Below, one piece after another: positions 8,002-17,672 of a DNA stretch of 64,000 nt. The notes beneath the pieces are model-generated. The model ran no database searches, was not told where the DNA came from, and worked only from the letters and a program-made list of their open reading frames with translations. The stretch is from UBA5239 sp031548025 (GTDB lineage Bacteria; Verrucomicrobiota; Lentisphaeria; Victivallales; Victivallaceae), in contig JAVBRM010000032.1 in the NCBI GenBank assembly GCA_031548025.1, positions 11,931 through 75,930 of the forward strand, given 5' to 3'. Position numbers and translations under genes: made by a program. Each line of letters starts with the position of its first letter. Positions within the stretch are counted from its first letter, which is position 1.

Positions 8002-9012
8002 ATGATTGCGCAAAAAGATATTGCCTTGAAATTAGGAATCAGCAGGACTGCGGTGTCGGCAATTCTGGGCGGGGGGGCCCGTTCGGAGAAGTTCCGGCCG
8101 GAGATGCGGGAGAAAGTATTGCAGGCCGCGGGAGAGTTGGGTTACCAGCACAATGAGCTTGCCCGGGCCATCCGTACAGGAAAAAATAATGTGATTGGTT
8201 TTGTTACCCAGCGGATGAAAAGTTTTGTAGGCCGGATGCTGGCGGGAGTCCTTGATGTGATGGAAACGGATTATTTCATCAAGGTGATTTCGCTGGATCA
8301 TAATCGGGACGCGGAATCGCTGGTCCGTCAATGCGTCGGACAATGCATGAGCGGCGTGATCATGTATGATATTGCCGAGCCGGAATTTCTGGCCGAGGCT
8401 CATAGACTTTTGGCGGCGCGCTCAATCCCTTTGGTTATTGCGGGCGGCAACTCCAATGTCCGAAACGGAACCCGGATTGTTTCCGATTGCCGTCAGGGCG
8501 GCAGGCTGGCATTTGAGTATTTATATGGCCTGGGGCACCGGAAGTTTGCCCTGCCGACCAATTGGCAATGGACCGATTACAACCAGGGACTGCAGGCAGG
8601 ATTTGCCGAGGCGGCCGGTGAGGCGGGAATTGATATCGGCGACCAACGCTTTTACCAGTTCCATGATACTTTTGAGTTTGGCGCTTTTTACGAATATTTC
8701 CAAAAACATCGCCCTACCGGCCTCTTTTGCGGCAATGACTTTGTCACGCTGAAGGTGATTACCGCTCTGCAGCAACAGGGCATCCGGGTTCCGGACGATG
8801 TATCGGTAATCGGACGCGGCAATCTTGATTTCTGCGAGAGTTGCAGTCCGGAAATAACCTCTCTTGATGAAGGATTATCCGATATCGGCGAAAGAGCGGC
8901 GAAACTTTTGAAGGAGCGGATCGGGCACAACAACGACGTACCGTATGTCGAGTATCATCCGCATCGGTTGGTTGTCAGAAAATCAGCAACTCGAAAAGGA
9001 GGAATAAAATGA
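8002..9012 (+). CDS. LacI-family transcriptional regulator
   Basis: 336 aa from the ATG at 8002. The start was chosen because the promoter places the mRNA start near 7969 and because MIAQKDIALKLGISRTAVSA is a normal LacI beginning. The helix-turn-helix spans residues 4-23 and is followed by a sugar-binding-protein-like effector domain (IGFVTQRM, VIGRGNL). The stop overlaps the pseudopilin start (ATGA), so the two are translationally coupled. It heads an operon running through the GH16, the unassigned hydrolase and the GH20 gene. Two inverted operator-like sites flank its promoter, which fits autorepression. The inducer is unknown; a galactosyl- or hexosaminyl-containing oligosaccharide would fit the enzymes. 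Confidence 0.9.
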   Translation: MIAQKDIALKLGISRTAVSAILGGGARSEKFRPEMREKVLQAAGELGYQHNELARAIRTGKNNVIGFVTQRMKSFVGRMLAGVLDVMETDYFIKVISLDHNRDAESLVRQCVGQCMSGVIMYDIAEPEFLAEAHRLLAARSIPLVIAGGNSNVRNGTRIVSDCRQGGRLAFEYLYGLGHRKFALPTNWQWTDYNQGLQAGFAEAAGEAGIDIGDQRFYQFHDTFEFGAFYEYFQKHRPTGLFCGNDFVTLKVITALQQQGIRVPDDVSVIGRGNLDFCESCSPEITSLDEGLSDIGERAAKLLKERIGHNNDVPYVEYHPHRLVVRKSATRKGGIK

Positions 9013-9719
9013 TTTTCAAAAGTAAAGATATTTTTACATTAATTGAACTTCTTGTAGTAATTGCAATTATCGCAATACTGGCATCCATGCTGCTGCCGGC
9101 CCTGAACAATGCGCGGCAGCTTGCCTACCAGATTTCCTGTACATCGAATATGAAACAACTGGGAAACGCTTATGCTCTTTATATCGATACCAATAACGAC
9201 CAAATTCCAGTCGCGCAAGCAGTCGGCTGGATTTCTCCGCAGTGGTATGATTTGATTCTTCCTTATACCAACGACAACCGTGCTATTTTCGTGGATTGCC
9301 GCCGCAAAACTCAGCCGATAGCAGGCAGAACAACGGTGGATGACTATTTTACATTCTCCCGTCTCGGAGTAGGAGCCAATCAGGCAATCATTCTCCAATC
9401 TTTTTATGCGGATCTTTCCAATCGCAAAAACAGCGGGATCATTTACCCCTCCAGAAAGATTTTGTTCGGCGACTCCATTGCCGGAACACCGACCGACGAT
9501 ACCGTCAATTACAACGGCGCGTTTTGCGGAGGATATTACCAGAATTCCGGACAGCCGTGGACTTTATCATTTCACCATTTGAATAGAGCCAACATACTCT
9601 GTGCGGATGGACATGCGACTCAAGCGAAGAAGCTTTTGAAGAATAACGGTTCAAGTTTTATTTATCTTTACTATAACAGTTTTTATATGGATAAAATTCC
9701 AAACTATGACTTTCAATAA
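9009..9719 (+). CDS. Pseudopilin-like protein (H-X9-DGH)
   Basis: 236 aa, starting in the ATGA overlap with the LacI stop; AAAGGAGG lies 7 nt upstream inside the LacI gene. The signal region IFTLIELLVVIAIIAILASM carries Ile in place of Gly before the first Phe and keeps the Glu. A globular domain follows, ending with HLNRANILCADGHATQ (H-X9-DGH). It is 12 bp before the GH16 gene. It would be a membrane-anchored pseudopilin of a type II secretion or type IV pilus-like machine, or a stand-alone surface protein using the same anchor. The pilin family reading is secure; the biological role is not. Confidence 0.85.
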   Translation: MIFKSKDIFTLIELLVVIAIIAILASMLLPALNNARQLAYQISCTSNMKQLGNAYALYIDTNNDQIPVAQAVGWISPQWYDLILPYTNDNRAIFVDCRRKTQPIAGRTTVDDYFTFSRLGVGANQAIILQSFYADLSNRKNSGIIYPSRKILFGDSIAGTPTDDTVNYNGAFCGGYYQNSGQPWTLSFHHLNRANILCADGHATQAKKLLKNNGSSFIYLYYNSFYMDKIPNYDFQ

Positions 9720-9731
9720 GGAGGTATTTTG

Positions 9732-12700
9732 ATGCTGAAGATTTTCTTTTTATTTACGCTTGCAACCATTGCAACCATGCTCCCGGGGACAGAGCTGAAG
9801 TTCGGTTTTGAACGTTCCGACCCCGGAAACGGAGTTCCTCACGGTTGGTATCTTAATGGATATCAAAGCTATCAACCCTCCCCAAAAATCACTTATACGG
9901 AAAATCCTCCCGAAGGAAGAATTATAACATTCTCGGAAATCACCGGAAAATCCGGTTTCGGTTTATGCTATGACAAACACCTTGATGCCGTGGATGGAGA
10001 TAAAATTCTGGTGTCCGCCAAAGTCAAAGGAAAAGGAGAAGGTTGGTTCGCCTTGCAGGCATTTTCCGATAAAAAATGGCTTGCGGTATTGAAACCGGTA
10101 AAGTATCAATTGACTAATGACTGGACGTCTATTCAGTTGGAACTTCCTGTTTCAGACGTTTCCGCGGTTCATTCGACCAATAAAGTCATGTTTACGTTTG
10201 GCGCTTCAAATGGCAGTGAATTGTCTCTGCAGGAGCTTCGCGTCAAGCCCCAAAAGGAAAAGAATGCCTCCGCGTCAGTTCCGATCCCACGCCATTGGAC
10301 CGTGTTTCTCCCGGTCGCCAAGGATTTTCAACCCGATGTCAAAATGCTTCAACAGATTCCTCTGGAATTGGCCGGGGTGAAAGGGCGCCCCATGCTTTAC
10401 AATGGAAGTGAGTTCGACTTGACGGCCGGTTTCGAAAAGCGGCAGCCGGGAAATTGCGCATGGCTCTTTGCCCCAATCAATGTTCCTGAAGAATGCGACT
10501 ACACCATTGGCGCCGGCGCGGACTGGTGGATGGAGGTTTTCGTTAATGGAAAAACCGTGTTCAATACCATGAAAAATGGCAATATCAAGCACCCGCCGTC
10601 TATGAAGGATCACTCTTTTACGGTCAAATTGAATAAAGGCGAAAATATTATGGCTGTAAAGTATCTGACCGGAAAAAACGATGCTAAAATTACTTTTGGA
10701 GGGCCGTTGGAACTTCAGGATTTCAATAAAAAACTGAAATATTCGGAACTTTTCGCGGAAGACACCTATGATAATATCCAGGTCAAACGGCCGGGAAATC
10801 CTCTCATGATTCAGGGTAATCCAACACCCGGTCTGCTGACACTTACCGGACAAGGCGTTTATACGGCAAGCCCCAAGGTTTCCTTCCAGCTTCCGGTCGA
10901 TCAATATCTGCTCCCGAAAGCCGCGTCCAACCAATATTTCGCCACTGGAATCCGAATACAGTCGTTCGGACAAGCTTTTCCCCCAACCGATGCCAAATTC
11001 TCTTTTCTTTTTCAACAGAAAAATCTGGAGCCTTCATTTGCTTTGGTCTTAGAGCATCGGAACTCAAGCAAAGAGATTGCCGGATATTTCCTGGATAACG
11101 GAAAAACGATCCGGAAATTTTCATTTCCCTATACTGCACTGCCGGCGGATTTCCTATTTGCCGCAAACGAAAACGGTGAATGTACTCTTCAAATCAATTC
11201 TTTAGCCGACAGCAGCTTCCGCAGTTTTTCCGGAAAATCTGAATTTTTTCAAAATTTGCGGGATACAACTTTCCAATCATCTTGCCTGCTGGAATCATTG
11301 GAACAGAAACCGGCGGAAATTGTTGTCGATAATTATATGGCGGGTACAGCAATCAGTGAAAATATTTCAAATATGATCCCGCTGGATATCAAAATTCAAC
11401 AGGCTTTTGATCCGGTCAAGGCCGGGTGGAAGCTGGTGTTTTCCGATGATTTCGAGGGCAATGAGATCGATTGGAATTTATGGAAATGCAATGAAGAGAG
11501 AAAAAAGAATATTTCACTGGATGGCAAGGGACATCTTCTGGTAAAATCTTCCTTAAATGAAAAAGGGGGATTGAGTGCCGGATCGCTATGCACAAGAGAA
11601 ATGTTTAAATATGGATATTTTGAGGCCAGGGTAAGGTTCACAAAGGAGCCGGGCTGGTGGTCCTTTGTTTTCCTCTATGGGAACAGCGTTGGCAATCCAA
11701 TGATCGACGGAATGGAAATAGATGTTTACGAAGATTACTATATCGGTAACAAACGCGACAATAAAGATGAGAAAAATATCCTGGACCACAATCTTCACTG
11801 CTTTGTGGGGGGAATTCTGAAAAGTTGGAATTATCATGCACCCCTGCCGGGGTCTGTGGATGAATTCTACACCATCGGCTGTAAATGGTCTCCGTTTGAA
11901 ATTTCTTACTATTTGAATGGTAATCTGATACGCTCGTCCGCCAACCATAGTCCGCACCCCTCGGTAACGTTCGACGCGCTGAATCATGCCAACGGAATCG
12001 CTCCACTGGACTTAAGAATCGGGGCCAATATCATGAATCATTACTGGACTGGGAAAAAGACGGTTCAGGTAATTCCCGAAACATTCATGGCGGATTACGT
12101 CAAAATTTACGCATATCCGACGGACGATAACCCGCAAGTGGAACTGATCGCCGACCAGAGCCTATTCGCGGTCACCCCCGGTGAAAAATTCACACTGGAA
12201 GCCGTTGCCTCGCCATCAGCTAAAAGTAAGGCTCCCATCATCGGAGCATACCTTTTTGACAGTGGAAATATTATTGATTATAAGAGTTCACCACCCTATC
12301 GTTTCAATGTTTCCATTGATGATGGATATTATCGGTCAACAAGTTATGTTCGTGCCGGGCGCACGGGAGCGAAATCCCCCATCTATGGCCTTCATGCATA
12401 TTCGATTCTGGTTCGTGACGCGGAGGGGAATACCGCCAATACCCCTGTTGTACTGAAATATCCCATTCCGGTAAAAAAATCGACTCCTTACCGGGAAAAG
12501 CCTCAAGTGATTCCGGGAACAGTCAATCCGTCCTTTTATGACGAAGGCGGCAATGGTGTCGCATACGCGGATGACAATATCAATGTCTTCAGCAAAACGT
12601 TTCGGCCCGGTGAAGGTGTCGATACCAGTGGAAATGGAGTCATCGGGGCCATAAATACCGGTGAATGGCTCAATATCACCGTTGACATCAAGCAAACAGG

Positions 12701-12941
12701 AAATTATAAAGCGATCCTGAACTTTGGAACGCCACAGAGCGGAGATCACAAAGTAATGATGCTTCTGGATCACAAATTGCTTGGGACATTTCAGCTTTTT
12801 CCGCATGGATTCGACCATTGGGGAGTTATATCAAAAACCTCCTTGGAAAATATTTCATTGCCTGCCGGAAAACATCTCCTGACACTTATATTCATCGGCG
12901 GATTCAATATCGGAACCTTGGATTTCCAAATTCAAGAATAG
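9732..12941 (+). CDS. Secreted multidomain glycoside hydrolase family 16 protein
   Basis: 1069 aa from the ATG at 9732, with GGAGG 7 nt upstream; a TTG three bases earlier is less likely. Signal peptide in residues 1-20. A carbohydrate-binding-like region (about 20-170) and a PA14/GBD-like middle domain (CDYTIGAGADWWMEVFVNG) precede the GH16 domain at about 560-800, with catalytic EIDVYE at E662, D664 and E667. An Ig-like linker follows. A C-terminal CBM6/35-like domain ends FNIGTLDFQI. The family hydrolyses beta-1,3/1,4-glucans or galactans; GH16 members also cut mucin O-glycans and keratan. The GH20 gene in the same operon makes a hexosamine-containing substrate plausible (inference). It is a paralogue of the gene at 1-2657. 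Confidence 0.9.
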   Translation: MLKIFFLFTLATIATMLPGTELKFGFERSDPGNGVPHGWYLNGYQSYQPSPKITYTENPPEGRIITFSEITGKSGFGLCYDKHLDAVDGDKILVSAKVKGKGEGWFALQAFSDKKWLAVLKPVKYQLTNDWTSIQLELPVSDVSAVHSTNKVMFTFGASNGSELSLQELRVKPQKEKNASASVPIPRHWTVFLPVAKDFQPDVKMLQQIPLELAGVKGRPMLYNGSEFDLTAGFEKRQPGNCAWLFAPINVPEECDYTIGAGADWWMEVFVNGKTVFNTMKNGNIKHPPSMKDHSFTVKLNKGENIMAVKYLTGKNDAKITFGGPLELQDFNKKLKYSELFAEDTYDNIQVKRPGNPLMIQGNPTPGLLTLTGQGVYTASPKVSFQLPVDQYLLPKAASNQYFATGIRIQSFGQAFPPTDAKFSFLFQQKNLEPSFALVLEHRNSSKEIAGYFLDNGKTIRKFSFPYTALPADFLFAANENGECTLQINSLADSSFRSFSGKSEFFQNLRDTTFQSSCLLESLEQKPAEIVVDNYMAGTAISENISNMIPLDIKIQQAFDPVKAGWKLVFSDDFEGNEIDWNLWKCNEERKKNISLDGKGHLLVKSSLNEKGGLSAGSLCTREMFKYGYFEARVRFTKEPGWWSFVFLYGNSVGNPMIDGMEIDVYEDYYIGNKRDNKDEKNILDHNLHCFVGGILKSWNYHAPLPGSVDEFYTIGCKWSPFEISYYLNGNLIRSSANHSPHPSVTFDALNHANGIAPLDLRIGANIMNHYWTGKKTVQVIPETFMADYVKIYAYPTDDNPQVELIADQSLFAVTPGEKFTLEAVASPSAKSKAPIIGAYLFDSGNIIDYKSSPPYRFNVSIDDGYYRSTSYVRAGRTGAKSPIYGLHAYSILVRDAEGNTANTPVVLKYPIPVKKSTPYREKPQVIPGTVNPSFYDEGGNGVAYADDNINVFSKTFRPGEGVDTSGNGVIGAINTGEWLNITVDIKQTGNYKAILNFGTPQSGDHKVMMLLDHKLLGTFQLFPHGFDHWGVISKTSLENISLPAGKHLLTLIFIGGFNIGTLDFQIQE

Positions 12942-13000
12942 AACCATCCGAAAACTTCAATAAAAAAAAATTACTCGAATTTTAGGGAGTTATCAAGAAA

Positions 13001-15247
13001 ATGTACGATCTTGGCGCTAGCGCCGTAAAGCCCCACGACTTGTCGATTTTGCCGACAGGTTCTCAACCCGCCGCACTCGAATTTCCCCATTTCCCCACCC
13101 GGTGGCAGGCTTTTCTGTGGAGAAATTGCCGTTATTTCCCGCATGCGAAGTTGGCTGAGGTGTTGGAATGCTCCATTGATACGGTGCGCCTTGCCTTGCA
13201 AGAGCTCGGATTGCCGGAGGATTTGCACCACAATCCCAATTGGCTCAAGATCGGTTATCTGAGTATCATTCGTGATAATTGGCATTTATTGGACTATGAG
13301 CAGCTATTACAATTATTGGACTGGACGCCGGAAAAACTCAATCATACGTTATGCGAAGAAGACTTTTTGTGGTCCAAGATGGGGCGCCTGAAACCGCTCT
13401 GCGGCAGGTTGGCTTACAAGCCGCTGACGAGAGAACAGCGGCTGGCGACGGTATTGCTGCGGATACGTTTACATAAGCATGTGGCCAAACAGGATATGGA
13501 TTATGTTGAACAGCCGTTTACCTTTGCCGCTCACTACCGGCCTCCGAAAGATAGCGCGGGCAAAGGTAAGTTCAAGCTCAATTTTATTCATTCTTATGCG
13601 GCAAGCTGTGGAGACTTGTTTTACGATATAGAGAACTATGACCCGATACCGGAGGACTTGCTGCGTCAATACGCTTCGCACGGCATCAAAGGAATCTGGG
13701 TTCATGCCCTGCTGTATCTGCTGCATCCGATCGAAGGCGCCGAGGAATATTCCGCGGGCTATGAACAACGTTTGGTCAATCTGGAAAAACTTACCGGACG
13801 TTGCGCCGGATACGGCATAAAAATATTTTTGTACCTGAATGAACCCCGGGGTATGCCCGCTCAATTTTATCTCAAACACCCGGAGTGGGAAGGTATCGAC
13901 ATTCCTACCCGGAAAACAAAAACCACTTGCACTTCCTTCGAAAAACCGCTGAAATGGCTTGAAGAAGCCTGTTATGCGGTTTTCAACCGGATTCCCGAAC
14001 TTGCCGGGGTATTCCTGATCAACATGTCGGAAAATCCGACCCATTGCAACTATGCTTTCAATAAGCACCAGTGTCCACGTTGCGCTTTCCGTGACGGCGC
14101 GGATATCATCGCGGAAATCATTACCGCCGTGGAGTCGGGAATTCACCGGGCGGCGCCTGAGGCGATGGTAATCGCCAATGACTGGGCTTGGCGCGCAAAC
14201 CGGAATGATAAAGTTTTTCTGGATTTTAAGAAAAAGGTGATCGATCGGCTTCCGGAAAATGTCTGTTTACTGAGCGTAAGCGAATGGAACATGAAAACCG
14301 ATATCGGCGGAGTCAAACATTATGTTATGGATTACTCCATTTCGCAGGTGGGACCGAGCGAGGAAGTGACTGCGGCCTGGGATTATGCCCGTAAACGAGG
14401 CCTGAAAGTTATGGCAAAAATCCAGATGAACAATTCCTGGGAACTCTCCGCCGTACCGTTCATCCCCGTACCATATCTGATGCAGGAACATCTGGAAAAA
14501 CTTTCTCGCTGCGGAATCAAGGATTTAATGCTGGGTTGGACGCTCGGCGGTTATCCCGGAGGATATCTGGAATTATTGAATAAAAATGTGGAGGAAATTG
14601 CCGCCGAGTATTTTTCTCCTGAAAATTCCCGGGAGGTTTGTTCTGCATGGAAAATGTTCAGCGAAGCTTTCCGCAATTTTCCTTTTGGAATTTTTGTTAT
14701 TTACCAGGCTCCGATGAATTACGGTCCCATGAATCTTCTGCATTTGAAACCGACCAATTACAAGGCCACAATGATCGGTTTCCCGTATGACGACCTGACG
14801 GGCTGGCGCTCAGTATATCCGGAAGACGTTTTTGAAGAACAGTTCCGGAAGCTCACCGAAGGTTGGAAATCCGGGCTCGACATCCTGGAATCGATAGGCG
14901 ACGAACTGACCGTAAGCGAACGAGAGGCATGGCAGGAACAATACAGCATGGCCCTGACGTCCTATTGCCATTTCCGCAGCACTTACCTGCAAATACGTTT
15001 TGTCCGCGCCCGCAATGCCGGAGATTGCGAAAACATGCGCCTTGCCATTGCCGAAGAACTGGAGCTGGCGCATAAATTGTATGATTTGATCCGCCGCGAT
15101 TCCCGAATCGGTTTCGAGGCCAGTAATCATTATTACTACAATCTGAACAGCCTTCTGGAGAAAATCATCAACTGCGAATACATTCTGACTGTTTTGAACA
15201 ATCATAAACAAATGGTTCCCCGGAAAATATTGGAACCTCTGATCTAA
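13001..15247 (+). CDS. Uncharacterised cytoplasmic hydrolase-like protein with helical/HTH-like N-terminus
   Basis: 748 aa, no signal peptide. The first ~170 residues are helical and contain two HTH-like stretches: KLAEVLECSIDTVRLALQEL, and LLDYEQLLQLLDWTPEKL followed by EEDFLWSKMG. From about 185 the pattern is a TIM-barrel of the glycoside hydrolase type (GIKGIWVHALLY, FLYLNEPRGMP, GVFLINMSEN). A CPRC pair follows at a place comparable to CxxC after the GH20 acid residues. A helical C-terminus ends the protein. I cannot assign a CAZy family or catalytic residues with confidence. It sits between the GH16 and GH20 genes, 59 bp and 11 bp away, so it probably acts on the same glycan inside the cell. 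The N-terminus may be a helical domain only and not bind DNA. Confidence 0.6.
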   Translation: MYDLGASAVKPHDLSILPTGSQPAALEFPHFPTRWQAFLWRNCRYFPHAKLAEVLECSIDTVRLALQELGLPEDLHHNPNWLKIGYLSIIRDNWHLLDYEQLLQLLDWTPEKLNHTLCEEDFLWSKMGRLKPLCGRLAYKPLTREQRLATVLLRIRLHKHVAKQDMDYVEQPFTFAAHYRPPKDSAGKGKFKLNFIHSYAASCGDLFYDIENYDPIPEDLLRQYASHGIKGIWVHALLYLLHPIEGAEEYSAGYEQRLVNLEKLTGRCAGYGIKIFLYLNEPRGMPAQFYLKHPEWEGIDIPTRKTKTTCTSFEKPLKWLEEACYAVFNRIPELAGVFLINMSENPTHCNYAFNKHQCPRCAFRDGADIIAEIITAVESGIHRAAPEAMVIANDWAWRANRNDKVFLDFKKKVIDRLPENVCLLSVSEWNMKTDIGGVKHYVMDYSISQVGPSEEVTAAWDYARKRGLKVMAKIQMNNSWELSAVPFIPVPYLMQEHLEKLSRCGIKDLMLGWTLGGYPGGYLELLNKNVEEIAAEYFSPENSREVCSAWKMFSEAFRNFPFGIFVIYQAPMNYGPMNLLHLKPTNYKATMIGFPYDDLTGWRSVYPEDVFEEQFRKLTEGWKSGLDILESIGDELTVSEREAWQEQYSMALTSYCHFRSTYLQIRFVRARNAGDCENMRLAIAEELELAHKLYDLIRRDSRIGFEASNHYYYNLNSLLEKIINCEYILTVLNNHKQMVPRKILEPLI

Positions 15248-15258
15248 GGAATAGGATA

Positions 15259-16629
15259 ATGATTTTAACTGATTTACTACCGGCGCCGGCTTCGGTGATT
15301 GTTGCCGAAGGAGCTCTCGATCTGAACAAAACGAATAAACTCCAGGCAGGCTCCGGCACCGACTTCATGGTTTCCCGGGTTGAGGATATTTTCCGAACTT
15401 TCGGGCTGGTTCCGAATATCGAACTGGAACTTGCCCCGAGACTTGGAGCCGAAGCCTGGGAAATGATAATCGACTCCCAACAAATCACCTTATCCGGCGG
15501 CGACCGGGCCGGACTGTTTTATGGCACAACGGCACTCAAACAGTTGCTGACGCTTGCTTGCATTAAAGGTGCGGAAGCAGCGCAAATTCCCTGCGGCACA
15601 ATCTCCGACGCCCCGCGTTTTTCTTACCGTGGTTTCCTGCTCGACAGCGCCCGGCATTTTCAGCCGGTCAGCCGGGTCAAAGAGGTCATCCGTTTGATAG
15701 CGGAAATGCGGCTCAATCATTTTCATTGGCACCTGGTGGACAATCAGGGATGGCGTTATCAGCCGGAACTGGCCCCGGAACTGGCCGGCGTCTCGCCGGG
15801 ATTTTACCGCAAAGATGAATTACGCGAAATAGCGGCTTATGCCGCGGAACACTTCATCACCATCATTCCCGAGCTCGAAATGCCGGGACATTCAAAAGGC
15901 ATTCTCGCTCTGCGCCCCGAATTGGCGTGCAATCCTTCCCAACCCGGGCGGGAGATTTGCCTCAGTTCTCCCGAAGTCCGGCGATTCCTACAGGAGTTGC
16001 TGCTGGAAATCATGGAAATATTCCCGGATTCGCCGATCATTCATTTAGGCGGTGACGAAGCCTCATCTGCCGCCTGGGAGACCTGTCCACGCTGTCAAAC
16101 CGCGCTGCAAGAACTCTCCCTGGCGAATATGCGGGAGCTGGAAAGTCATTTCATGAAAGATATGTGCCGTTTTGTCCTGGAACATGGCCGGACGCCAATG
16201 GTTTGGTCGACTCACTCCGTAATGCAACCGGAAGTTATCGTACAGATCTGGAATTCGATTCACGAGCTTGGTTCGATCCATCAACACGGTAACCGGATCG
16301 TCAATTCAGTCCATTACAATTATTATCTCGATTATCCGGCTAACGGTGCCGATTCCATGCATAACTGGATGCCCGCGCTGCCGGAGGAAACGATATATCT
16401 GGCCGAACCGTATTTCCATCAGGAACAACTGGTGGGCTCGAAACTGCTTGGCCCGGAAGCCTGCCTGTGGACGGAAATCATCCCCGAATGGCGGGTTATG
16501 CCCAAGCTGAAAGATCGTCTCTTCGCCTTTGCTGAAACCGCCTGGAGCCTCCCGGCAAAACGCGAATGGCACGACTATTCGCGCCGGAAATCAAGTCTCC
16601 GCGACGCCGGTTATTTTGATCTTATTTAA
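15259..16629 (+). CDS. GH20 beta-N-acetylhexosaminidase
   Basis: 456 aa. A GH20b-like N-terminal domain (about 1-115) precedes the barrel. LNHFHWHLVDNQGWR and EMPGHSKG are classic GH20 segments. HLGGDEASSAAW holds the catalytic pair D266-E267. The family removes terminal GlcNAc or GalNAc with the substrate acetamido group acting as nucleophile. No signal peptide is visible, so cytoplasmic action on imported oligosaccharides is likely. AAGGAATAGGA precedes the ATG, 11 bp after the previous gene. It is the last gene of the operon begun by the LacI gene at 8002. Its stop overlaps that of the convergent LacI gene by 4 bp. Confidence 0.92.
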   Translation: MILTDLLPAPASVIVAEGALDLNKTNKLQAGSGTDFMVSRVEDIFRTFGLVPNIELELAPRLGAEAWEMIIDSQQITLSGGDRAGLFYGTTALKQLLTLACIKGAEAAQIPCGTISDAPRFSYRGFLLDSARHFQPVSRVKEVIRLIAEMRLNHFHWHLVDNQGWRYQPELAPELAGVSPGFYRKDELREIAAYAAEHFITIIPELEMPGHSKGILALRPELACNPSQPGREICLSSPEVRRFLQELLLEIMEIFPDSPIIHLGGDEASSAAWETCPRCQTALQELSLANMRELESHFMKDMCRFVLEHGRTPMVWSTHSVMQPEVIVQIWNSIHELGSIHQHGNRIVNSVHYNYYLDYPANGADSMHNWMPALPEETIYLAEPYFHQEQLVGSKLLGPEACLWTEIIPEWRVMPKLKDRLFAFAETAWSLPAKREWHDYSRRKSSLRDAGYFDLI

Positions 16630-17672
16630 CCGGAGAAACGGCCGGGATAGAGACGCTCTCCCGGCTGAAATTCGTCGGCCAGCAATGCGTTGACGGCATC
16701 CACCGCCATTTCCCGCAAGGGATAAGACATCGCCGGCAGATCGGGGTCAAAAAGCCGGGAATTGCACCACTCGTAAGCCAGCACCACGTCAACCGACTCC
16801 GGAATACCGCAGTTGAGCTGAAACGACTGCGGATAATTCCACTCGCCGGCAGAACTGGAGTCGCCCCGGATATGCGCGATCAATGCATCGAAACGCTTTT
16901 CCGCATACGCTTTGGCCACGCTTTCCCGTTCCTTGCCGGATGGCGCCGCAATCACTTGCCGGTAGGATATTCCCGCCTCCTGAAGCGCCGCTTCGTAACC
17001 GTGCGACAATGCGTTTTCCGGTTCCCCGACCGCGTTTTCCGGCATCAGCAACGCGATCCGGCGATGCCCGGCATCGATCAACTGTTTGGTCTGCAATTCC
17101 GTTCCCTGCCGGTTTTGATAGGTGAACAGCGCCCATGATTTCGTCATTTGGGCAAACCGGCTGCGCCAGAATCCGTCGTTCTGAATCATGGCGATCCGGC
17201 AGTGGCGCTCCGAAAGTTCCAGAAGCGGAATTATGAACCACGGCCCGGTGGCAATCACCCTGGCCCCGGCGCCGATTCCTTCAAGCCACGGCCAGCGGAT
17301 CGTCATCGGCTCATTGCTGGCCGACACCGGAATGACCTCGATCGACCCTTCGGCCGCGGTAACGGCTTCCATTATCCCGCCGAAAACGATCTGATTGTGT
17401 AAATTCCACTGGAGGGGGTTATCGAGGAAACCGGGACAGGGAATCAGCATGACAATCGGAGGACGCCGCCCGGACTTAGACGGTTTATCGAGTATTTTGG
17501 CTAATTTCTGACTGGTTCCCCGGGGAGAATAGTTGAAATCCCGGGCAATTTCAAGAATTCTGTCCTGAAGTTGCTTTGAAACTTGCCCTGTCGCTTTCTC
17601 GCTCAAAACCCGCGAGACCGTCATTTGACTGACCCCCGCGCGCTCCGCGATATCTTTAAGCGTTATGCCCAT
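16626..17672 (-). CDS. LacI-family transcriptional regulator coupled to purF-like gene
   Basis: 348 aa from the ATG at 17672, which shares one base with the stop of the upstream purF-like gene (TAATG), indicating translational coupling. The longer frame to 17744 lies inside the purF-like gene and is rejected. HTH: TLKDIAERAGVSQMTVSRVL. The effector domain is LacI-like and the C-terminal ALLADEFQPGERLYPGR resembles the regulator at 3505-4536. Sitting behind a purine gene is odd. It is not a typical PurR by context, because it is a close paralogue of a glycan-locus regulator and is convergent with the GH20 operon. It may regulate that operon in trans. Confidence 0.88.
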   Translation of the reverse strand: MGITLKDIAERAGVSQMTVSRVLSEKATGQVSKQLQDRILEIARDFNYSPRGTSQKLAKILDKPSKSGRRPPIVMLIPCPGFLDNPLQWNLHNQIVFGGIMEAVTAAEGSIEVIPVSASNEPMTIRWPWLEGIGAGARVIATGPWFIIPLLELSERHCRIAMIQNDGFWRSRFAQMTKSWALFTYQNRQGTELQTKQLIDAGHRRIALLMPENAVGEPENALSHGYEAALQEAGISYRQVIAAPSGKERESVAKAYAEKRFDALIAHIRGDSSSAGEWNYPQSFQLNCGIPESVDVVLAYEWCNSRLFDPDLPAMSYPLREMAVDAVNALLADEFQPGERLYPGRFSG

